The notes beneath the pieces were generated by a model that saw only the letters and a list, made by a program, of their open reading frames with translations, had not been told where the DNA came from and did no database searches. Shown in pieces: positions 6,641 through 11,112 of a stretch of 11,112 nucleotides of DNA (position 1 is its first letter; every line of letters begins with the position of its first letter). Origin of the DNA: Ichthyophonus hoferi. Taxonomy: Eukaryota > Opisthokonta > Ichthyosporea > Ichthyophonida > Ichthyophonidae. The position numbers were made by a program, and so were the translations under genes. Location of the stretch: NCBI GenBank assembly GCA_002751075.1, contig NAOQ01000459.1, forward strand, positions 48,391-59,502, read 5' to 3'.

Positions 6641-8333
6641 CTATGTTGGTTGATCATATGTAAATAAATAGTGGGTTAGTCCAAAGAAAACATTGGAGAA
6701 CACTTGAAAGGGGAGGGAGAAATTTTAATCAAAATGATCCAAGGGCCACAATCATACAAATTTTTATAATATTACCGTAATAAATAGGTAGTACGGGAGA
6801 TAATACATGACTATTGTGTTCAAACACCACATATACTTCACTCTTCAAAATAACATATTAGTCTATAGTATGTACAACAAATACTCCTCAATTGTTGTAT
6901 CATAGAAGAGAGATATCGGTTAAAAACAATATATATATTTACAAAACCACGAGGGAATTTACTGAATAATTAATATTAGAAATTCATACGACGGGGTCGT
7001 ATGAATGTAAAAGACCATATATTTACCCTGTCTCTTTAAACAAGATTTATCATTATAATACACTTTCAACTATTTCAAAATGTAATTCCTGCTTGAAAAC
7101 AGTCGAGTCCGTTTATGAGCATATAATATTGGTATGTTAGAATGGATAATAACTTTCATGTACATTTAAAAAAATTCTTATTACAATCACGTAGATAAAA
7201 GAATCTTTGGGCAGATTGCAAATAATACAATACCTTAATGGTTGGTTAATCTACTACTTTATGGCCTTGTTATTTCAAAATTACGTCCATTCGATACATT
7301 ATTTTCTATGTTATATCATACTTTAATGAGTATCTAACAAAAACTTTAAACTTTGTATCAAATATATATCTTTAGTCTATTTCATTGACGCGTCAGTAAA
7401 TGTAAGCGATATTTCTAAAATAAAATAAAAAAGGAGGCTAAACTGGGGCGACAATGCCATTCGCTTCGTTAATGTTTTGATTGGTTGGTAGATAAATTGT
7501 ACTAAAATATCATCCTTTTTATAAGACTAGTTGACACAAGAAGGTTTAGCTAGACTGCCTCGGGCTACAATAAAGGATTCCAACATGCATCAATAACTTA
7601 AGGTTTTTCTTTTCAAATTGAGTTACTGAAAAATAAAAATGTAAAAGATCTTTCCAAACATATCAATAAAAAGAACTTCTACATATCCCATACTTTGCTT
7701 ATAACCTTATTACATGTACTTCCTCTTTGGGCCATTCCTGTTTTACCGCCATATTACTTAAGTCTACGTCCTAAACAAAAAAATCATTACGTAATCACCA
7801 AGTATTGTTTTATATAAAAAATATCATATATACAGAGATATTCCACTTTCAGATTTCTATATTAAGATACATTGGCCATGTATAGGTGTTTTAATAGAAA
7901 AGTACGCACAAAATATATATAAAGTTTTAGTAACTTTGGTGCAATTTTAAACGTTATTAAATTATTAACTTCATGTGTACGCATTTAATGTACAGGTATA
8001 TGCAATAATATTGAACAAAATCACAAATACCTATAATGAAAAAGTATATTGTTTAAATGGGAGTGGTTAGCAGATGGAGAAGAAAGCACTTTCAATTAAG
8101 GCTCACATTCTACATACCTGAACTGTCCTTCTCTTTTTAAACCTTCTAGTCAATAAGCTGTCTTTTAAATCAATTGGTGCAGATGCAGTTGATGTTATTG
8201 ATTCTGCTGATGAAGGAAGTAGAGGAAAAGGGCTAGAGACAGCGTCGGAGTGGCTGTAGTTGGTGATATCCCCTGTTGTGTTCATCATTCCCCATGTTGT
8301 GAACCTGCGGCATCTACTAGTGCCACATATATC
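5738..8333 (-). CDS. Single C2H2 zinc-finger protein with Ser/His/Pro-rich tail (5' end uncertain)
   Basis: Two exons, 8333-8118 and 6640-5738, join in phase to 372 codons plus TAG. The only standard finger straddles the start of the second exon: C80-x4-C85-x12-H98-x4-H103, with Tyr89, Leu95 and the string YGSKRALNLHQRIKH. Just before it, RRFKKRR (63-69) is a basic nuclear-localisation-like stretch. A Cys pair at residues 3 and 8 followed by RRF looks like the first half of a finger but lacks the histidines. Residues after 104 are low-complexity, rich in Ser, His, Tyr and Pro, with PPPPP at 244-248 and an ending IISRIWNPF. A nuclear DNA-binding regulator is inferred from the finger. I do not recognise the family. 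The frame opens at the 8334 acceptor; either an upstream exon exists or translation starts at Met16/Met17. Confidence 0.75.
6641..8117 (-). other. Intron of the zinc-finger gene (1477 nt): contents
   Basis: AT-rich, with a perfect 11-bp hairpin (6982-7006) and a palindromic TGACGCGTCA (7386-7395). A slightly GC-richer patch at 7430-7580 has only very short open frames. I see no further coding exon and no mobile-element signature. Confidence 0.55.
6982..7006. other. Perfect 11-bp inverted repeat with GGG loop
   Basis: ATTCATACGAC at 6982-6992 and GTCGTATGAAT at 6996-7006 are exact reverse complements separated by GGG. The arms contain CpGs in otherwise AT-rich intron DNA. It could form an RNA or DNA hairpin, or be a dimeric protein-binding site. 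Confidence 0.8.
8118..8333 (-). CDS. Zinc-finger gene, upstream exon
   Basis: Acceptor GACCCCTAG| at 8334 precedes GAT-ATA-TGT; the donor is CAG|GTATGTAG at 8117. The 72 codons run in phase 0 at both ends. The exon codes for CGTSRC and RRFTTWG, a Ser/Thr-rich middle, then the basic RRFKKRR. ATG-ATG at 8288-8283 could be the true start if the exon is the first coding one. Confidence 0.7.
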
Positions 8334-9215
8334 CTAGGGGTCATGATATGATGCAATATTGTAAAATATTGATCAATTTATGGTTTGAAAAACATATATG
8401 TAAACTTAAAGGCAAAGAAAATCAGTCTAAATAAAAAACTAAAACTGCATACTTCAATTCCTACCACGCGTATGCTAGCACAAAAATTGTCTTTTTACAT
8501 TTCTTTTGGATGAGCAGCTTATTGGTTTTTAGTACAGGCTTGTGTAGTGGATGATATTAAACTAATAAAACGTTACAGTTGAAGTCATGGATGTAAATAG
8601 AGGCAAGTGTTATTAAATAGATGGATTAACTATATAAGTGAATTGTCGCACATAAGAAAAATATACCTACAAAAGTTATTAAAAAATCAATATATATAAT
8701 TAATGTAAGAAGTATATTTTTACATTACCTATAGTAGGTTGTCAATATTCAGCCGTTTATTCTGACCAACGCAATTATTACGGACATGATGCCATTAATT
8801 TATCACCGATCTTAAAATGCATTATTTGGATCTACTCATGGTAGATTTATAAAAAATCATTTACAAGTGATTAAGCAACCAAAGGTTTTGCATATGTAAA
8901 TATATGCACAATAAAATATGTAGTATATGGTTTTTTAAGTTACAAAAATAACCGTCTATTTATTAATTATAGTTATTTACGACTTAAATGCATTCACATT
9001 CCATCTTACATATTTTAGGACTGGAATTCACCTTGGAATGTTTACTATTGGTTAGCCAATAACTGTGCATTAAGCATTTTAAACTTATTATATTGGTTGT
9101 TTTTATTCAATAACCCGGGCTTCTATTTTTATCTCTGTATGAAAGCATGTATTTTGTATTCAAGTTTTAATATGCTTAATATACCCTGAAATATATTTTG
9201 ATTTTAAAAAATGTC

Positions 9216-9239
9216 TTTTTTTTTTTAAAAAAAAAAAAA
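9216..9239. repeat. T11A13 homopolymer inverted repeat
   Basis: Eleven T are followed at once by thirteen A. The tract is self-complementary. It may be two abutting poly(A) tails in opposite orientation, a slippage product, or an assembly artefact. Confidence 0.85.
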
Positions 9240-9506
9240 GCCACAATATTATTTTTAAGACCAGCAGTATATATAAGTCTTTATTTGTTGCTGAATTATT
9301 TAATATTGGTACAAGATCGTAGAGGGATAAAAATGCAATCGCGATTCAAATTCGGAGGGCAGCTTTCGATTGCTGCACAACGTCAGTGTATAACAATGGC
9401 CAGAATATATAATATACATATCTCTATGTTGCTACATATTTGTATCTATATATGGAGCAAAACTTATTAGGACTTTTACTGAATGGAAAATAACATTTTT
9501 TTTTAG

Positions 9507-9715
9507 AGAGACTCTATAATAAGTACCTACCATTTCACGTTTTAAACCTGCAATACAGTGGAAGATCCAACCGATTAGTCCCCTATCCTATGTTCACATC
9601 TATTCAACTAGAGATTCGGGCCAGAGAAAGTAAATGGCCACCCAAATCCGCAAGACTGACTTCTCATTCGTTCCCACATATAAATAACTTGAAGCCCGAT
9701 AATGTATTGATGTGA
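9507..9715 (+). CDS. Possible exon, unidentified (low confidence)
   Basis: An open frame follows a nine-T tract and AG at 9505-9506, a strong-looking acceptor, and runs about 69 codons to TGA at 9713. The translation has mixed, protein-like composition (for example LEIRARESKWPPKSARLTSH). A donor-like GTATTG lies at 9704. Roughly five open frames of this length are expected by chance in the window, so this is not significant on length alone. No family is recognised. Confidence 0.2.
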
Positions 9716-10554
9716 TAGATGAACTAAACTTTCCATGCTAAAAAGATTTCATTTATATGCTATTGAAAATAGTAAGCAGAGAGAGGAGCGTTCCTGTAAC
9801 CTTGTATGTTTATAAGGAGAGGAAGGACCAAATTCAGTCGCATTTTGAAGTGTCCCTTTAGACACACCAAGTACAGATATGCTAGAATATTTATTTTGGT
9901 ATCAAACAAGTCAGAAGGACTTCTTTTAGGTAGGATGCTTAAGCAACGAGCTATCTGGAGCCAAAAATATATGATCTGAAATGATTTATTGCATTCGCGG
10001 GATCCCTGCTATTAGCTAGTTCAATTTTGATAGATCATTTGGGATTGCCATTTAACCCTAATAGATTGCACTAACTTTCGTTCCAGACAACATATGTAAT
10101 AGTAATTATTAATAATACCAAATAATTATACATTGTTGGAATAAAAAGCGTTCAATGCATTTTTTGGTACAGTTTATTCCTTTATGTTACAAGTCTATTA
10201 ACACCGAATAAAAACATTTCGAAATTCTGGTAACAAGCGAATCATAAAACAATTGGCCTGTTATTAATTAATTGAATAACGTTCTTTATTCAGCTGAGAT
10301 GAGTTCTTAATATTTAAATGTGATCATTTGGACTAATCAGATGTTTTCAGGGTTTTCTTCCTACTATCTACCGATTTATCTTGGAAAATCACAGAGTTCT
10401 TAAAATAAAAGATGAGATTTAGCTGAAGAGTTTGTAATAATATTAATTTTATTACATTCATTGCGACTGATAAGTATCCTCTTACTTTTTTAATAAATAG
10501 CTTTCAAAAAATAAGATAAGTATTATGCATACATCATCATATGTGAGACTATAA

Positions 10555-10574
10555 TAATTAAATGGGTTTAATTA
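10555..10574. other. Perfect 8-bp inverted repeat, TAATTAAA-TGGG-TTTAATTA
   Basis: The arms 10555-10562 and 10567-10574 are exact complements around TGGG. It carries two TAATTA homeodomain-like cores. AT-rich composition makes chance plausible. Confidence 0.4.
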
Positions 10575-10620
10575 ATAACCAATCCTAATAATTAGCCAGT
10601 GATGGCGATCGCGAGTCGGC

Positions 10621-10740
10621 ATGAGGTATGAAAATAAACTCAGTGTTGAGGATTATGATTGTAAAGGGAAGCAATTTGTTTTGGGAATTTTGCAGATGAA
10701 TGCCGCCAAGGCCAGTGAATTGGGCATATCATTGATTTAA
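10621..10740 (+). CDS. Small open frame of 39 residues, unidentified (low confidence)
   Basis: ATG at 10621 to TAA at 10738, with GKQFVLGILQMNAAKASELG in the second half. It follows a CpG-dense patch at 10602-10618 and a CCAAT at 10579-10583. An alternative reading uses ATG at 10602, donor GAG|GTATGA at 10626 and acceptor TTTTGCAG| at 10695, in phase. It ends 37 nt from the minus-strand candidate exon below, with which it would converge. No family is recognised. Confidence 0.18.
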   Translation: MRYENKLSVEDYDCKGKQFVLGILQMNAAKASELGISLI

Positions 10741-10776
10741 ACATGATCAGCTACCACCCCCCCTACGCTAGTTGAG

Positions 10777-10908
10777 TCAATCTTCTCCCACTTCAAACCT
10801 ACCTCCGTTATAGTTAGTATTACGGGATAGTCCATAAAAGGTGATGGCAGCAATACCTTTGATGGCAGCTTGGTGACCTTCATCAATAGTTGCAGCACAT
10901 ATAGGGTC
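10777..10908 (-). CDS. Possible exon, unidentified (low confidence)
   Basis: A pyrimidine-rich acceptor TTGTTTTTGAG| at 10909 is followed by GAC-CCT-ATA. The frame reads about 43 residues (including CAATIDEGHQAAIKGIAAIT) to TGA at 10777. It may instead leave at GGAG|GTAGGTTTG (10802), a donor of the same GTAGG type as those of SNIP1. Codon use resembles the confirmed exons. The rest of any such gene would lie beyond the right edge. No family is recognised. Confidence 0.3.
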   Translation of the reverse strand, partial: DPICAATIDEGHQAAIKGIAAITFYGLSRNTNYNGGRFEVGED

Positions 10909-11112
10909 CTCAAAAACAATTTAAATATTGTAACTAGGGGATGGTTATAATGCACTACAATTATATATATATAAAATAACCAAGACAGTGGTTTAAACTT
11001 GGCTTCATTACTACAAGTAGAATATTATTACTTTAAATTAATGTGTTCTATGTAGAACAGAGACCTCAAGCCTCCAACCAACATTTCACCAAAGAATGGA
11101 GTGAATTATTGT

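Larger units (their letters stand above)
8334..10600. other. Region without a confirmed gene
   Basis: About 2.27 kb. AT-rich sequence contains a T11A13 tract (9216-9239), an ATTGG/CCAAT pair (9046-9059) and a somewhat less AT-rich segment at 9500-9960 with open stretches on both strands. The upstream exons and promoter of the zinc-finger gene should lie here if the gene extends, but none can be fixed by motif. A TTATATAG on the minus strand near 8630 lies about 45 nt before an ATG-ACT-TCA-ACT|GTAACG that could be a tiny first exon; this is speculative. Confidence 0.45.

Noticed and set aside
9198-9470. Plus-strand 90-residue frame
   Set aside because: It begins across the T11A13 homopolymer and ends in AT-rich Tyr/Ile codons; only a short middle part (9333-9385) looks protein-like.
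1-11112. Transposon, retroelement, tRNA or rRNA genes
   Set aside because: By eye I found no reverse-transcriptase, integrase or transposase motifs, no long terminal or inverted repeats, and no tRNA arms. A repeat-library or covariance-model search would be decisive.
11056-11112. Plus-strand open stretch at the right edge containing RDLKPPTNIS, resembling a kinase catalytic loop
   Set aside because: The preceding residue is Asn rather than His, the spacing of the loop is wrong and the window ends after 19 codons; too little to call.

Overview
The window is AT-rich eukaryotic DNA with spliced genes. Both recognisable genes lie on the minus strand. Exons are short, GT-AG introns are rich in simple repeats, and spacing is compact. 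The first gene's protein looks animal-like (its FHA core carries DLESANG and HRQSC motifs), so an invertebrate, perhaps an early-branching one such as a sponge, is my best guess. Species cannot be fixed from this window.

Layout. Positions 22-3967 (minus) hold a complete six-exon gene for a SNIP1/Pml1-type FHA protein, a subunit of the spliceosomal RES complex. The six exons join in phase to exactly 891 nt (296 residues plus stop). Its five introns hold (AT)n tracts, TAGG/CTAC repeats and a 12-bp tandem repeat. That repeat occurs in two introns directly against the 3' splice site, with a diverged relative in a third. Positions 3968-5737 are intergenic, with a candidate promoter for the FHA gene at 3991-4022 and an orphan CCAAT/CRE/TATA cluster at 5258-5302. 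Positions 5738-8333 (minus) hold at least two exons (372 codons seen) of a single-C2H2-zinc-finger protein with a long Ser/His/Pro-rich tail. I do not recognise its family, and its 5' end is not secured.

From 8334 to 11112 nothing is firmly identified. There are a few exon-like open stretches (9507-9715 plus, 9749-9901 minus, 10621-10740 plus, 10777-10908 minus), a T11A13 tract and some hairpins.

The two genes show no evident functional link beyond sharing a strand: one is a splicing factor, the other a likely DNA-binding protein. I see no rRNA, tRNA, CRISPR array or transposase/reverse-transcriptase signature. The most unusual signal is the 12-bp repeat family confined to introns of a splicing-factor gene, where the repeat forms part of two splice acceptors.
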